The position numbers and the translations under genes are program-made. Shown here piece after piece: positions 43,533 to 54,792 of a stretch of 64,000 nt of DNA. Source of the DNA: Stereum hirsutum FP-91666 SS1 (taxonomy: Eukaryota > Basidiomycota > Agaricomycetes > Russulales > Stereaceae); the NCBI RefSeq assembly GCF_000264905.1, contig NW_006763147.1:859709-923708 (forward strand), in the 5' to 3' direction. The notes beneath the pieces are model-generated. The model ran no database searches, had not been told where the DNA came from, and worked only from the letters and a program-made list of their open reading frames with translations. Position 1 is the first letter of the stretch. Each line of letters starts with the position of its first letter.

Positions 43533-43897
43533 TTTTTGCCGCCCTTGTTCCCTGGGCTCTGCTTGCAACCCGGGAGACGCGATGACCTTGCCGCTGCACT
43601 ACTGGCTTGTGTCGTCGGGGGATCTTCATTTCTTTCTTTTGCAATTTCCGGAGTCGTCTCGTCTGTTGACGGATGCTTAGGGATCGCAAATGATTGGATG
43701 AAGACTGCCGTATTTGATGGATACCTTTATTTTGCGTATTGTTCGCTGGATGTCGGAGTCGTTCTAATATATAATGCTTTGTAGCCCCACGTAGCGGGAC
43801 CCAAATTTTCATGAAAGGTGAGGGAGTCATGCGAGAAATGAGTTATATTCGGGACGAGTGAGCTGCATATACCACTGTTACGTTCAGGTCTATCAAT

Positions 43898-44020
43898 GCG
43901 GCAGTGGTCTAACGGTTAAGCTGGTGTCTTCGCCCCTTGTGGGGTTCGAGCCCGGCTTCGGACACTCGCGCGCGAGCAAGCTTGGGTTACCCTGGTTACC
44001 TGCGATATAAAAAAGAAACC
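43898..44020 (+). repeat. tRNA-derived SINE-like element
   Basis: A box-like TGGTCTAACGG (43905-43915) and B box GGTTCGAGCCC (43943-43953) have tRNA-like spacing. An A-rich tail, ATAAAAAAGAAA, follows (44007-44018). Neither the acceptor nor the T stem pairs, so this is not a functional tRNA. Internal pol III boxes plus an A tail fit a SINE relic. Target-site duplications were not found by eye. Confidence 0.35.
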
Positions 44021-44530
44021 CAATGTGGCTGTAATTCATGTGAAAGCAAGACGCAGGTTTTTGATTCCAAACCGGCGCTCATTTTTCTTTGGAGAGCTCG
44101 AAGAAAATTCCTGTAAAGCTCGACAAAAAATGGCGACGCGATATTGCTGCGTGGCGCCATGGTAATGTTCGCGTCGCCACCATCGCGCGGAAGAAATAGC
44201 CACGTGACCGCGACAAGTAATGCTTTTTTGTCTGTGATACAGCAGTAGTCCCGAACGATATATAGTAGTGATCATCAAGTAAGCTAGTCCACCGAAAAGA
44301 GCAAGATAATATTGGAAAGCGGACGAGAAGCAGAAGAGGGGTATTCCAAGCGTCCAGTCCGTCGGACTCATCGTCCATTCTGCCGCAAGGTAGAGAAAAA
44401 AAGCAAGAAGTGGGGTGAGATAATAGGCGGAAGGAGAGGAGAAGTTGTCGAACGGATGGTGCAATGCAAGACGCAGAGGAAGAGACTGGGAAGGCGCCGT
44501 TCGTCGTACTTATCCGAGCCAGGGTCACAA

Positions 44531-46026
44531 CTAGGACTTATTCTTGGCCTCCACGGTCCTCCACCACTGTTTCACGACCGAGCCAAAAGCGCGTCAGTGA
44601 AACGTCCAAAGGCACGACGGAGCTATAGCAAGAGAAAACAGCGCACCTCCATACTCAGCTTGATGCCCTCCTCCAAACCCACTTGTGGCTCATACCCCAA
44701 CAGCCTCCTCGCCTTCTCAATATTATAATACATATTCGCACACGAATACGTGACCCTATACCTCGTAAACACCGGTTCCGTACCCGTCAACCATCCCCAC
44801 CACTCCACCATCGTCGCAAATGTCAATCCCACCGTCCTCGGCAACACCGTAAATCCCTTCGTCGGATACTTCCCTAACGCCATCTCCCTCCACAGCGCCC
44901 TCGAGAAGTCCCAGAAGTAGACAGGCTCGCCGTTAGTGATGAAGAACGCCTGGCCGGCAACTTGCAGTGGCGGGAGCTCGGAGCGTTCGAGGGCTTGTTT
45001 TGAGAACTGGTCGTATCGGGTACGAGCGACGGGTCGGGATTCGACGTAGGAGGGGTCGTTGAAGGCGGCGAGGAGGGCGTCTGCGTTTGGTGGTGGGTCG
45101 ACGTAGGGGCCGAGAGGACGGGCGTCTGAGGACGGGATTCGGTGTTTGCCTGTTGTGGCGTCGATAGAGGGGAGGGAACGGTTGATAATCTCGTCAACTT
45201 TATCTTCGTCCAGTGCGACGGGAGGAGGGATGAGCTTTTGAGCGGCGAGGATGTGTGCGTAGGCGACGTTGCCGACGTAGGTGAAGTCGAATAGGTTGGT
45301 GTTGTCACCAATTTGGTAGTGTGCCTTCCCTTCTTTGAACGCTTCGGCATATCCAGGTATGAGTTGATTGTCCCCAGGTCTGGACGGACGGAACGGCAAA
45401 GTACGGCGAAACGGTTTGCAAGGTGAAGAATACAGTGTGCCAGAGAACGGCACTCACCCGAAAATCCCAGCAGGTCGTAGTGAGACGGTGTAAAGGCCAT
45501 CCTTTCCATTTGCAGCGAGCACGAGTTCTTCCGCCCTCAGCTTCGTCTCGTTGTAGTGATCCATAGCCACCTCCGGCGGAGGACACCGTTCGTCGACGTC
45601 GATGAGATCCTGGCCATTGAACACGACGGTAGACGAGCTCGTGTAGACGAGCTTTTTGATGCCGTTCGCGACACAGGCAGAAATGATGGCTTTTGTGCCC
45701 TCGACGTTGACTCTCCAGCAAGTTGCTGCATCACTGCTGCCAGCGTGTGGAGAGGCGGTGTGGAATACACATGTGGCGCCACTCTGAGAACATACAATGT
45801 AAAATTATGGACATTATAAGAGAAGAATGGTACGCACCTTTTGGATAGCTTGTGAGATCTGCGACTCGTCGTTTATGTCTCCAGAATAAAACGGGACATC
45901 GTAATGCCTCTGGACGCGACTGAAGACCGCGACCGATTCACCGCGTTGCACCAGTTGCTCGACAATATGTCGCCCTACGAAACCACCTCCACCAATGACC
46001 AAGTGAACATCTCGTTGTACCGACAT
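44531..46026 (-). CDS. 3-beta-HSD/ERG26-like NAD(P)-dependent dehydrogenase (copy A)
   Basis: Exons: complement(44531..44566,44647..45379,45458..45783,45838..46026), 427 aa. It belongs to the extended SDR family, 3-beta-hydroxysteroid dehydrogenase type. The nucleotide motif is VIGGGGFVGRHIVEQL at the N-terminus. Catalytic Tyr and Lys are in YNETK (about residue 145), preceded by VYTSSSTVVF with the Ser. A C-terminal hydrophobic stretch (MVEWWGWLTG) may anchor it in the ER, as in Erg26, which oxidatively decarboxylates 4-alpha-carboxysterols. The protein ends WWRTVEAKNKS. Exons 1 and 2 (189 and 326 nt) are identical in length to copies B and C. It is in opposite orientation to them, with borealin between. 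Whether it acts on sterol, or on another alcohol in a lineage-specific pathway, is unknown. Confidence 0.88.
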
Positions 46027-46553
46027 ATGGCGATTATTATGAGCTATTAGACCAGACGAAGAACGAACAAGAGACAGGGGGAGAAAAGCGCCAGGTAGGG
46101 GCGTTCAATGTCTTATAGTAGTCGGTGGCGAAGTAGATCATGACCAATGGGCTTCCAGTCAACTGGCCATCGTGTTGGCGGCGCAGATTGGGCGAAGCGC
46201 TCAACTCTGTGCTCAAAATAGGCGCATTTGGAGATGTACTAGACGTTTCAAGCCTGGATCGACTTCAGGCAGGTTGATGATGTGCACTCCTCATGACTCG
46301 GAAACATTGATGGAGACAGAGAAAAAAGGATGTTTGTAGAAGATTGCGGCGTCATGCATGCATGAAACAGCCCAGCCATCGCTTGTTTGAGTTGTTGATG
46401 TATCAACTGTACATGGGCGCAGGACGAGTCTCAAAGATGAGGGATAAGAAAGAAAAGATGAACGAGAGTAGAAAGGTCAAAAAAGCCGGGTAAAGGAAGG
46501 AAATCAGGGACGGAAAAGCAGAACATGAACCATAAATTAGAAACAGTGGAAGA
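46027..46553. other. Spacer between copy A and borealin
   Basis: No supported gene. It contains the promoter of copy A (minus) and the 3' UTR of borealin (minus). Confidence 0.5.
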
Positions 46554-48076
46554 TCAAGTGATGTTCCACCTCGCCACGGCCGTCTGCACTAACTTCACCA
46601 TATCCTCCTTCGCCTGTTTCTTCGCGCTATCCGTAATACCCTCCAACATATCCAGCGCACTCGGCGACGTCTGCAGTGGATCAAACTCAAGCGTATGTCC
46701 GTCTTTCGTGGGCACTGCTACCCTCGCGCTAAACCCTGTCGTGCGCACCGGCCCAGCCATGGCAGAATGAGGACGCGGATGAGGTTGTGAATGGGTGGCG
46801 AGAGAGGATGGGGGCCGAGTGGAGGTAGAGTGGGATATGTGGGTGTGGGAGTTGGAACGGGTGTGGCCGGAGTGATGTGGGTGTGATGGTGGGGGATGGT
46901 TGGAGGACGAGGCGATAGACGAGTTAAAGGAGGTATCATCGCGCCGAACGAGGATACTATTTGTTCGGACGCGTTCTGCTCTCTTGCCATTCCCGCTTTT
47001 CGAACTCTCCGATTCTCCGCCTCTTCCACTCCGATTACCATCCACCTCACCATCACTATAGTCATCACGATCCCCATCCTTCCCAGGTGTCTCTGCCAAC
47101 CAACTCAATCCCAAATCGAAAGGGTTCGTCAACGGTGAGCCGTTCACGCTCATCATAAACTCGTCTTTGCGAGGAACGCGAGGAGCTTGATTTGAGGCTC
47201 CTGGGTAGGCGGGGGTCTTGGGTATAGTGGGGTTGAAAGTGGCACTGGACGGTGGTCGATGGGCGCGTGGCTTAGTTGGTGAGGTTGCACGGGATGGAGG
47301 GCGGGAATGCGAGTGGGGAATGGTGGTAGTGGACTGGAATTTGCGGGGACTGGGCGAAGGGGCGCGGGAGTTGATTCGGCCCTGGTGGAAAGAGTGTAAG
47401 ACGGTTTTATTATTTTGGAAGAGCAACAGGAGAAATTGGACGTACTGTCCCCGGTGTTCTCGGATTCTTCCCGACAGCGAAAGGCGGCTTCTTCTGTGGC
47501 GTCGTGACATTCGCCATCGTACGCGCTAAACAAAGTATGTAGTCAGCACCACCCCGATCAAGTAGGTATTCAAAGAATACTCACGGTTCTTCGTCGCCTT
47601 GTTCATGTTTCCTCCGTCATCCTTACCCATCCCCTTCTCCGACCCTTCCCCATCATCCTGAACCGCGATCCACTTCCTCTTCATCGCCGCCCTGTCAATG
47701 GTTCCCGCCGCGCCCTCCGTCCCGCCCAACTTCTGCTCCTGCAAGCCCCGAGAAGCAGTCGTAATGTCGTTGTGGTATTTGTCATGAAAGTCCGCCATGG
47801 ATATCCCGCGGACGATGTGAGGGATGCGGGAGATTTGGAGTTCGTGGCGACCGCGGAACTCGGAGAGCGCATCGGAAAGGAGGGATTCGAGTTGACGAAT
47901 TTTGTGTTCCACTGTATCGTCGGTCAAAGAAATAAGAATTGTGGGATTGAAAGAATGCTTGAGATGAGATGGGTGACGATAAGAGGGGAAGGAAGGGTAC
48001 CTTCGAAATCGAGGTTGGCGAGCAGTTGTTGTTTCTCCTCTAACCTGAACTTTCGTTTGGCGTGCAGAGCTTGCAT
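46554..48076 (-). CDS. Borealin-like chromosomal passenger complex subunit
   Basis: Start MQALHAKRKFRLEEKQQLLA (48076). Exon 1 (48076..48001) joins in phase to exon 2 (47911..47585). The N-terminal helix LEEKQQLLANLDFEVEHKIR, followed by LESLLSDALSEFRGRHELQI and SRIPHIVRGISMADFHDK, matches the Nbl1/borealin N-terminal domain that bundles with survivin and INCENP. A further exon carries MANVTTPQKKPPFAVG. The long last exon is Pro/Ser/His-rich and ends in a conserved-looking tail, GFSARVAVPTKDGHTLEFDP then a helix to ARWNIT. This tail resembles the borealin C-terminal dimerisation region. Its predicted role is in the Aurora B complex at kinetochores. It is flanked by dehydrogenase copies A and B, which are unrelated in function. 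The reading frame at the exon 2/3 junction is my inference. Confidence 0.7.
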
Positions 48077-48413
48077 CTTTAATATGTAACCGAGTATATA
48101 CGCGACAGAGTATATGGCTGCCGTTGACTGACGAGCACGATGACGACGCGATAGGCAAAGATGCGTACGTCGAGGAAGGTGGCGACGATGATGACCGTTG
48201 TTGGAAAGAACGGATTGCGGCGCCGAAAGCGCGGCGCGAGGCAAACGCGATGGTCACGTGTGCGTGTCCGGCTCGGCCGGAAATAGCTTTCGCGTCCGCG
48301 GCAAAAATATTGTGGTCGTACGTTTGCCAACGTTCTCAGCTGCCTTGCTTTTAGCTGCTCGTCCTCTGGTTTTCTTTTCTTTGGACTACTCTTTCTTGCT
48401 TAAGACTCATATC
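48077..48413. promoter_or_regulatory. Bidirectional promoter, borealin / dehydrogenase copy B
   Basis: 337 bp separate the two divergent start codons. It is GC-rich (GCGCCGAAAGCGCGGCGCG near 48220-48238) and carries a CACGTG palindrome at 48255-48260 (GGTCACGTGTG), 154 bp upstream of the copy B ATG. CACGTG is the core site of bHLH factors, which in fungi include sterol regulators; a link to copy B is speculation. Confidence 0.4.
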
Positions 48414-49910
48414 ATGTCTTCAGAACGAGAAAGCTATCTTGTCATCGGCGGCAGTGGGTTCTTGGGAAGACATATAGTCGAATACATCCTGGAACAGGGT
48501 GATCCCGTCGCTGTTTTCGATATCGTCCAAAAACATCACGATGTGCCATTTTATTCTGGGGACATTACGGATGAGGCACAGGTCTCAGAGGCTATTCAGA
48601 AGGTGCGTACAATATCTCTTCTTATGCACATACTCGAGTGCTTACCGTACGTTGTTCGTCTCTAGAGTGGTGCCACCTGCATAATCCACACTGCGTCCCC
48701 GAACGCGATTTACGACGGCGCAGCTCTCTTCTGGAAGGTCAACGTGGATGGGTCAAAATCTGTCATCGCTGCCTGTGTCGCGAACGGTATCAAGAAGCTC
48801 ATATACACCAGCTCAGCTGGTGTCGTTTTCAATGGTGGGGATCTCATCGACGTTGATGAACGGTTACTCCCACCCGAGGATGCCTTGGACGCCTACAACG
48901 CCTCGAAAGCAAAGGCAGAGGAGATCATTCTTGCTGCTAACGGCAAGGGTGGGTTGCACACCGTTGCGCTTCGTCCTGCTGGTATCTTCGGGTGAGTTCT
49001 GTCTAATTGCGCTCTATTCTCGGTTCGCTGAATATTGGTCGGTACAGACCCGGAGACGTCACGGCGATACCTCAATTTGCCCAGATCCTCAAGGACGGCA
49101 AGGCATACTTCCAAGTCGGCGACAACAGCAACCTCTTTGATTGGACTTACGTCCGCAACGTCGCCTACGCCCACGTCCTTGCCGCCCAAAAACTTATTCC
49201 TCATCCCGAACTAAACGGCGAGACCAATGAAGAAAAAATGGACGCCATCCTCAACACCCCCCTTCCCCCCATCGACTCCACCACAGGCAGACATCGCATC
49301 CCAACGTCCGACGCTCGCCCTCTCGGCCCCTACGTCGACCCACCACCAAACGCCGATGCCCTCCTCGCCGCCTTCAACGATCCCAATCACGTCGAATACC
49401 GACCCATCGTCCGCTCGAAATTCGACCCCCTCTCGAAACCCTCCCTCGAGCGCGCCGAGGGCTCTCCCGTCCAAGTCGCCGGGCAAGCCTTCTTCATCAC
49501 CAACGGCGAACCACTACCGTTCTGGAATTTCCCGAGGGCATTGTGGAGGCAGATGGCTCCAGGAGAATATCCTAAGAGGAGCAATATCGTGCTGCCGAGA
49601 TTACTGGGGCTATTTTTGGCGGTGTTGGCGGAGTGGTGGGCGTGGATTACGGGACAGAAGCCCACGTTCACGAGGTATAGGGTTACGTATACGTGCGCGA
49701 TGAGGTATTATAATATTGAGAAGGCAAGGAGACTCTTGGGATATGAGCCGCAGGTCGGTTTGGAGGAGGGAATTAGGAGAACTGTCGAGGTATGTTCCTT
49801 CTTCTTTATTTTTTCGATGCTGTACCATGACTGAACGAGTGACTGATGAAATTTGGCATGTTCCTTCTGAATAGTGGTGGAAGACCGTGGAGGCCAAGAA
49901 GCCATCATAA
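48414..49910 (+). CDS. 3-beta-HSD/ERG26-like dehydrogenase (copy B)
   Basis: Exons: join(48414..48602,48666..48991,49048..49789,49875..49910), 430 aa. It has LVIGGSGFLGRHIVEYI for NAD(P) binding, LIYTSSAGVVF with the active Ser, and YNASK with the catalytic Tyr and Lys. The substrate-binding half continues with RPAGIFGPGD, FDWTYVRNVAYAH and VAGQAFFITNGEPLPFW. A hydrophobic AVLAEWWAWITG near the C-terminus could be a membrane anchor; the end is WWKTVEAKKPS. Closest to copy C. Exon lengths 1 and 2 equal those of copies A and C. It starts at MSSERESYL, directly at the Rossmann fold, so there is no targeting signal. Confidence 0.9.
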
Positions 49911-50545
49911 TTTCGGGTCAGGCGCGACGAATTACGGTCCTACGACTTTTTCTCCGCGACGCTTCAGTCATGACATCTGCCCTTCCAAAGACTACATTAT
50001 TTTTCCCTTCCGGACCTGCATCCCTTCTTTACCTTTCATTTGACAATTGCAGGAGGATTGGACCGGACCTCTTATACCCTTCCATCACACTTACTCCGGT
50101 GCATACTAGTGTATACAGTACTTACGTATCTAATGCTCACTGAGATCTATTGGGCCTTGTAGTGGGTTACTTTGGCCAACTCAGAACACGAAGTAGAATA
50201 TGCTCAATTATGGCCACGGGTGCAATCCTGTTTGACGAGTTCCTCATCATGGGACCGAGAAAATAAAACAGATAAAAACCGGCTATTGAGCAAGTCGTAC
50301 GATGCAGCTCGTGCGACGAATCAGAACCGATGTTGTTGTGGCGCGCCACAGGTGCCTGATAACTTCGTGGCGAGCGGTAAACAACTCAATCTTCTCTTCA
50401 CCTCGAAGCTCTCCCCGCTCTGTAACAATCCCCCAGATCCCTAGGCCACGAACCTCTGATTTATCTCTGCTTTTTCTGCCTTCTACTTGTTTGCTCAGTC
50501 CTTAGCTACCCTTCTCAGTCGCCCACGAATTATTGAACGCACGCG
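49911..50545. other. Spacer between copies B and C
   Basis: No supported gene. It holds the 3' UTR of copy B, then the promoter of copy C with pyrimidine-rich stretches near 50400-50520. Confidence 0.5.
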
Positions 50546-52055
50546 ATGTCTCCAGAACGAGAAGTCTACCTGGTTATTGGCGGAAGTGGTTTCTTGGGAA
50601 GACATATCGTCGAGCAGTTACTAGAACGCGGAGACCCAGTTGCTGTATTGGATCTCGTGCAGAGGCACCATGATGTCCCATTCTACTCTGGCGACATCTC
50701 AGACGAGGCACAGGTCTCGCAGGCCATCCAGAAGGTGCGTAGTCTCCCTTTCCTCTTCCAATTCTACAATACTCATCCTTTGTTATACAATGTACAGAGT
50801 GGCGCGACCTGTATAATTCACACAGCATCCCCACACTCGATTATTGGAGACGCGGCTCTGTTCTGGAAAGTCAACGTCGAAGGGACGAAAGCTATCATTG
50901 CTGCCGCTGTCGCGAACGGCCTGAAAAAGCTCGTCTACACCAGCTCCGCGAGCGTCGTTTTCAACGGGCAAGATCTCATTGACGTTGACGAACGGTTACC
51001 ACCTCCGGAAAGGCCATTGGACGCGTACAACGAGTCGAAGGCAAAAGCAGAGGAGCTCGTGCTCGCCGCAAATGGCAAGGGCGGTCTTTACACCGTCGCG
51101 CTTCGACCTGCTGGCATATTTGGGTTCGTACCATCCTTTTGCATCCTTCACCGCGTCCTTTTTCGAATTTGTTTTCCTTTTCTGGTCGGTATAGACCCGG
51201 AGACCGAACAGCGATCCCCGGATTCGCTCAAGTCCTCAAAGAAGGGAAAGCATACTTCCAAATAGGCGACAACACCAATCTATTCGACTGGACCTACGTC
51301 GGCAACGTCGCATACGCGCACATTCTCGCCGCAGAAAAACTCATTCCCAGTTCCGTTCCGGACGACGACAGCAGCAGCAGCAGCAGCGTCCTAAACCCCG
51401 AAAAAGAGGACGCCCTCCTCAACTACGCGCTCCCTCCCATCGACGTAACAACAGGCAAACACCGAATCCCCACCTCCGACGCACGTCCTCTAGGCCCTTA
51501 CGTCGAACCACCACCAGAAGCAGAAGCCCTCCTCGCAGCCTTCAACGATCCCCACCGAATCGAAGAACGACCCGTCGTTCGTTCCCGTTTCGACCCCCTT
51601 TCAAAAAGCTCAATCGAGCGCGCAGAAACCTACCCACTCCAAGTTGCAGGCCAGGTATTCTTCATCACCAACGGCGAGCCTCTACCGTTCTGGGACTTCC
51701 CGCGAGCACTTTGGAGGCTCATGGCGCCTGGCGAGTATCCAAGCCGAGGAAACATCGTGTTGCCGAAGACGGTGGGGCTGGTCGTGGCGACGCTTTCTGA
51801 ATGGTGGGGGTGGTTGGTCGGGAAGGAGCCGACGTTTACGAGGTTTAAGGTTACGTATACGTGTGCGATTAGGTATTATAATATCGAGAAGGCGAGGAGG
51901 TTGTTGGGGTATGAGCCGCAGGTGGGGTTGGAGGAGGGTATCAAGAGGACGATTGATGTGCGTTTTATTGTTTCCGCTGGTCTTTGGATGTATGACAATA
52001 CTGACGCGCTCTCAATATGTAACAGTGGTGGAAGACCGTGGACAGAAAGTCATAG
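50546..52055 (+). CDS. 3-beta-HSD/ERG26-like dehydrogenase (copy C)
   Basis: Exons: join(50546..50734,50798..51123,51195..51957,52026..52055), 435 aa. It keeps the motifs of copies A and B: LVIGGSGFLGRHIVEQL, LVYTSSASVVF, YNESK, RPAGIFGPGD and ITNGEPLPFW. It also has the LSEWWGWLVG hydrophobic segment and a shortened end WWKTVDRKS. It differs by a short acidic/serine insert (DDDSSSSSSVLNPEKEDA, around residue 225) encoded by a repeated AGC/CAG tract at 51361-51390. All active residues are intact. The donor of intron 2 is GTTCGT, weaker than in copy B. Confidence 0.9.
51361..51390 (+). repeat. CAG/AGC trinucleotide repeat in copy C
   Basis: A run of AGC codons (serine) preceded by GAC codons (aspartate) inside exon 3. 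Copies A and B lack it, so it expanded after duplication. The surrounding loop is variable between the copies and lies outside the Rossmann core. Confidence 0.8.
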
Positions 52056-52789
52056 TCGGACTTCATGGACTAGCAACGAACGACGTTTGAACGATTTCTG
52101 CCTATTTATCTCGTCTATCCATCTCACACCTTTTCGGCCATCCCATCTCTATTCATCCTTCACTTCGGTATCTTCAGTCACAGGGTAGCTCAGCCGGACA
52201 CTTGATACTATACCCTTCTCCTTCATCTTCGATGTTCTACGCGTATACATGTCTAATGTGTATTTATATCAACTGTCCGCTCCCAATTCGACCCCCTCCC
52301 CCGAAACAATTCAGCGAACGCACTGAGGGTGCTCCCTTGCAAGTTCCCGGCCAAGCACCCCTCATCACAAATGACGAAACTAGTCTCTTTTCAGGCTGGG
52401 ACTTTTCTGGAACACTGCCTAGTATGTTAACTCCAGGAGATGTTCAAGGTCAGACTCTTGAAGTACATACCCTTTTTGCCTTTGCCCTCATGCTAGGGTC
52501 AATACCAAAGCCTCCTCTGATTTAGTCTTTTTTGTCCTTGATAAGTACACTGTGTACATCTGTAACGCATGGGTTATAATTGTTGTGGTTGGATCATTTT
52601 CATGCGGGCCACAGTCGCTCGCCACACCAGCGGCAAAGTTGGAAACGCGCAACCTCGCGCAACGCGTCCGCCTTCGGCTTCCCCCCAACTTCTCTCCTAA
52701 CACTCTAAGCTATTATTATTCGTTCACGAGACCGACTCTATACACCCCTCTGAGAAACTACCCAGATACCCTACTACTCTGTACCCACG
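52056..52789. other. Spacer containing a decayed dehydrogenase fragment
   Basis: Between copies C and E. No intact gene; it holds the pseudogene fragment at 52270-52450 and then the promoter of the next gene, with CTCTATACACC near 52736. Confidence 0.5.
52270..52450 (+). pseudogene. Fragment of a fifth ERG26-like dehydrogenase
   Basis: About 180 bp align with part of exon 3 of copies B and C. The DNA shares AATTCGACCCCCTC with copy B. The translated piece ERTEGAPLQVPGQAPLITND ... WDFSGTLPSMLTPGDVQ corresponds to ERAEGSPVQVAGQAFFITNG ... WNFPRALWRQMAPGEYP. There is no Rossmann half and no start, splice partners or C-terminus, and several conserved residues are changed. It is a truncated relic of the same tandem array, not a gene. 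Confidence 0.75.
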
Positions 52790-54792
52790 ATGGGCGCAGT
52801 TCCCAACTCTAAAGAGTCTCTGTTCTCGGTAGAAACACTACGCAAACACGTTCTCCGCCTTCCTCCACCTCTACAGTCTTTGGTACTCAGCGGAATAATT
52901 GGCTTTGGAGCCTCGCCTGGAGGTCAAATGCTTGGTCTTCTACTTGACCTGAACCGACGACTCGAAGGGCCACATCCCTCTCGATTAAATGGTCAAGTTG
53001 TGGTGCAGGAGAGCTTGAGCCCGGACGTGCTGGATGCGGTACGGTATGATGAGTTTATTGATGCAGACGGTAGAGGTACGGAGGGTCTGTTGAAGGGCCT
53101 GCAGGAGAGCGCGAGGCAGACAACTGGGAAGGGATATATTGTGATTGGTGGGAGTGGATTCGTTGGAACGTGAGTCTGACTTTTCCAAAGCGACGCCTGA
53201 TATCAGCGAACTTGTCGAATGCGTATGTGCATGATTTTATGACTGGATGCTGATTTCGTGCACCTATATCTGTGGCCCACGTCTACAGCCATATTGTCCG
53301 TCTATTACTCCTGCGTAAAGAGCCCCACATTCGTATTCTCGACCTTCACCCACCCACGGATCCAGCTCTTGCTAACCATCCCTCCGTCTCATTCGTCAAA
53401 ACCGACATCACACAACTTTCTTCCGTGCGAAGTGGATTGCTCACTCCCTTCAAGGATGACAACAAAACCGAAGTATTACCGAGCGTAATATTTCATACAG
53501 CAGCCATCATCAGATTCTGGGAACGTGCATCCTACGCATATCCCCTTTCAGCCGATGTCAACGTCCGAGGAACCTACAATGTCATCACCATCGCCTCTGA
53601 GCTCGCCTCCCTCAATTCCTCTCGCTCTGACGCAGCGGAGACCATCCTCGTTTATACCTCTACCTCCGACCTCTCCATTCCCCGCCCGCGTTTCCTCAAA
53701 CTAGGCAAAGATTTCGAGGTATGGCCTAGCAACACGGTGATAGTAAGCGACGAAGATAGGGAATGGACGGAAGATGAGGTGAAAGAATATGGGTCTGTGA
53801 GCTGCTATGCGAGAAGTAAGCGTGAGGCGGAGAAGTTCGTCAAGGGCGCCAATGAGCCTGATGGTGGCATGCTGAGAACAGGAATTCTGAGGCCGGGGCA
53901 GTGAGTCCAGCTTAACTGTCGTACATTCGATATCCTCAGCGGGGCCACACCGCTGATTTGGCCTCGACTTTCCTACCCTTTGCGTTTTTGATCCTGGACG
54001 GATGACGGCGCCGCTAGAACAATCATAGGCCCGAACGACCGTTTGGTCACTAGCGTGTTGTCGACCGACCCCGTCACCATCTTCGATAAGAATTGGGCAC
54101 ATACGAATGTTTGTGTGTGGGATGCGGCAGCTGCGCATCTTGCGCTGGAGGATGCATTGAGGAACCGCCCAGAGGAAGCGGGTGGCGAGACGTTCTTGAT
54201 CACTGGAAATGGATCGGCATGGACGATGGGGGACACAAGGAATGCCGTGAAGGTACATCCATCCTCGCTCCCCATCCATGCCTTCTCATTCGATCTTACT
54301 CACGCCACACGACCTGTCACGCCACAGCACTATTGTCCCCGCCCATTGACGTTCAAACACACTTCCCCACTGCTTATCTTCGTCCTCGCCCATCTCATCG
54401 AGGTTTTCCTCTACCTCCGCTTTTACTTCCTCTTCCCTTTCTACCGCATCCTGGGACTGCTAGGGTTCTTCTCCGGACCAGGCTCGAGGCCGAGCACCGC
54501 ACCAAAATGGTTGAAGGAGACGGTATTCCTCCAGCCTACTACGTTGGAGTATATGAGGGATGTGGTTATTGATGATAGTAAGGCTAGGAAGATGATTGGG
54601 TGGGTATATCTCCTTCTTTCTTTGCTTCTGCTCTTCGCTCAGTTCGTTGTGTACTGACGCGGAACTCTGGTATGTGCATTATATGACTCGTTTAGGTATC
54701 GACCGTTGTGGGAGACCGCACAGATCATCAAGTATGCAGTCGATCAGGTCGAGTCGGGAAGAGTGAGACGGGGTTCAGTGTCGGAGTGGTAG
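52790..54792 (+). CDS. Divergent 3-beta-HSD-family dehydrogenase (copy E)
   Basis: Exons: join(52790..53169,53289..53900,54018..54252,54328..54599,54696..54792), 531 aa with exact phases. An N-terminal extension of about 118 residues (MGAVPNSKESLFSVETLRKH ...) precedes the NAD(P) motif YIVIGGSGFVGTHIVRLLLL. The catalytic Tyr/Lys lie in CYARSK, with YTSTSD before it. Then RTGILRPGQTIIGPNDRLV gives the substrate-side motif. A strongly hydrophobic segment (PLLIFVLAHLIEVFLYLRFY, FLFPFYRILGLLGFF) near residues 425-460 is a likely membrane anchor. Its exon structure differs from copies A-C, so it is an older relative rather than part of their recent duplication. It ends YRPLWETAQIIKYAV... with a polar tail. 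Substrate unknown. Confidence 0.85.

Larger units (their letters stand above)
43156..44530. other. Repeat-bearing intergenic region
   Basis: No supported protein gene. It holds a GC-rich hairpin followed by CTAA (43489-43532), a tRNA-derived short-element candidate (43898-44020) and scattered short frames. A minus-strand frame at 44079-44528 overlaps the 3' UTR of the next gene and has no recognised domain. Confidence 0.5.

Noticed and set aside
43898..43964. Functional tRNA gene
   Set aside because: A and B boxes fit, but acceptor GCGGCAG does not pair with TTCGGAC and the T stem fails; kept only as a SINE-like element.
44036..44528. Minus-strand 140-150-aa frames downstream of dehydrogenase copy A
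   Set aside because: They overlap each other in two phases, sit in the expected 3' UTR, and show no domain.
46554..52055. Biosynthetic gene cluster including terpene or polyketide genes
   Set aside because: Only dehydrogenase copies and borealin are present; no backbone synthase, P450 or transporter was seen nearby.
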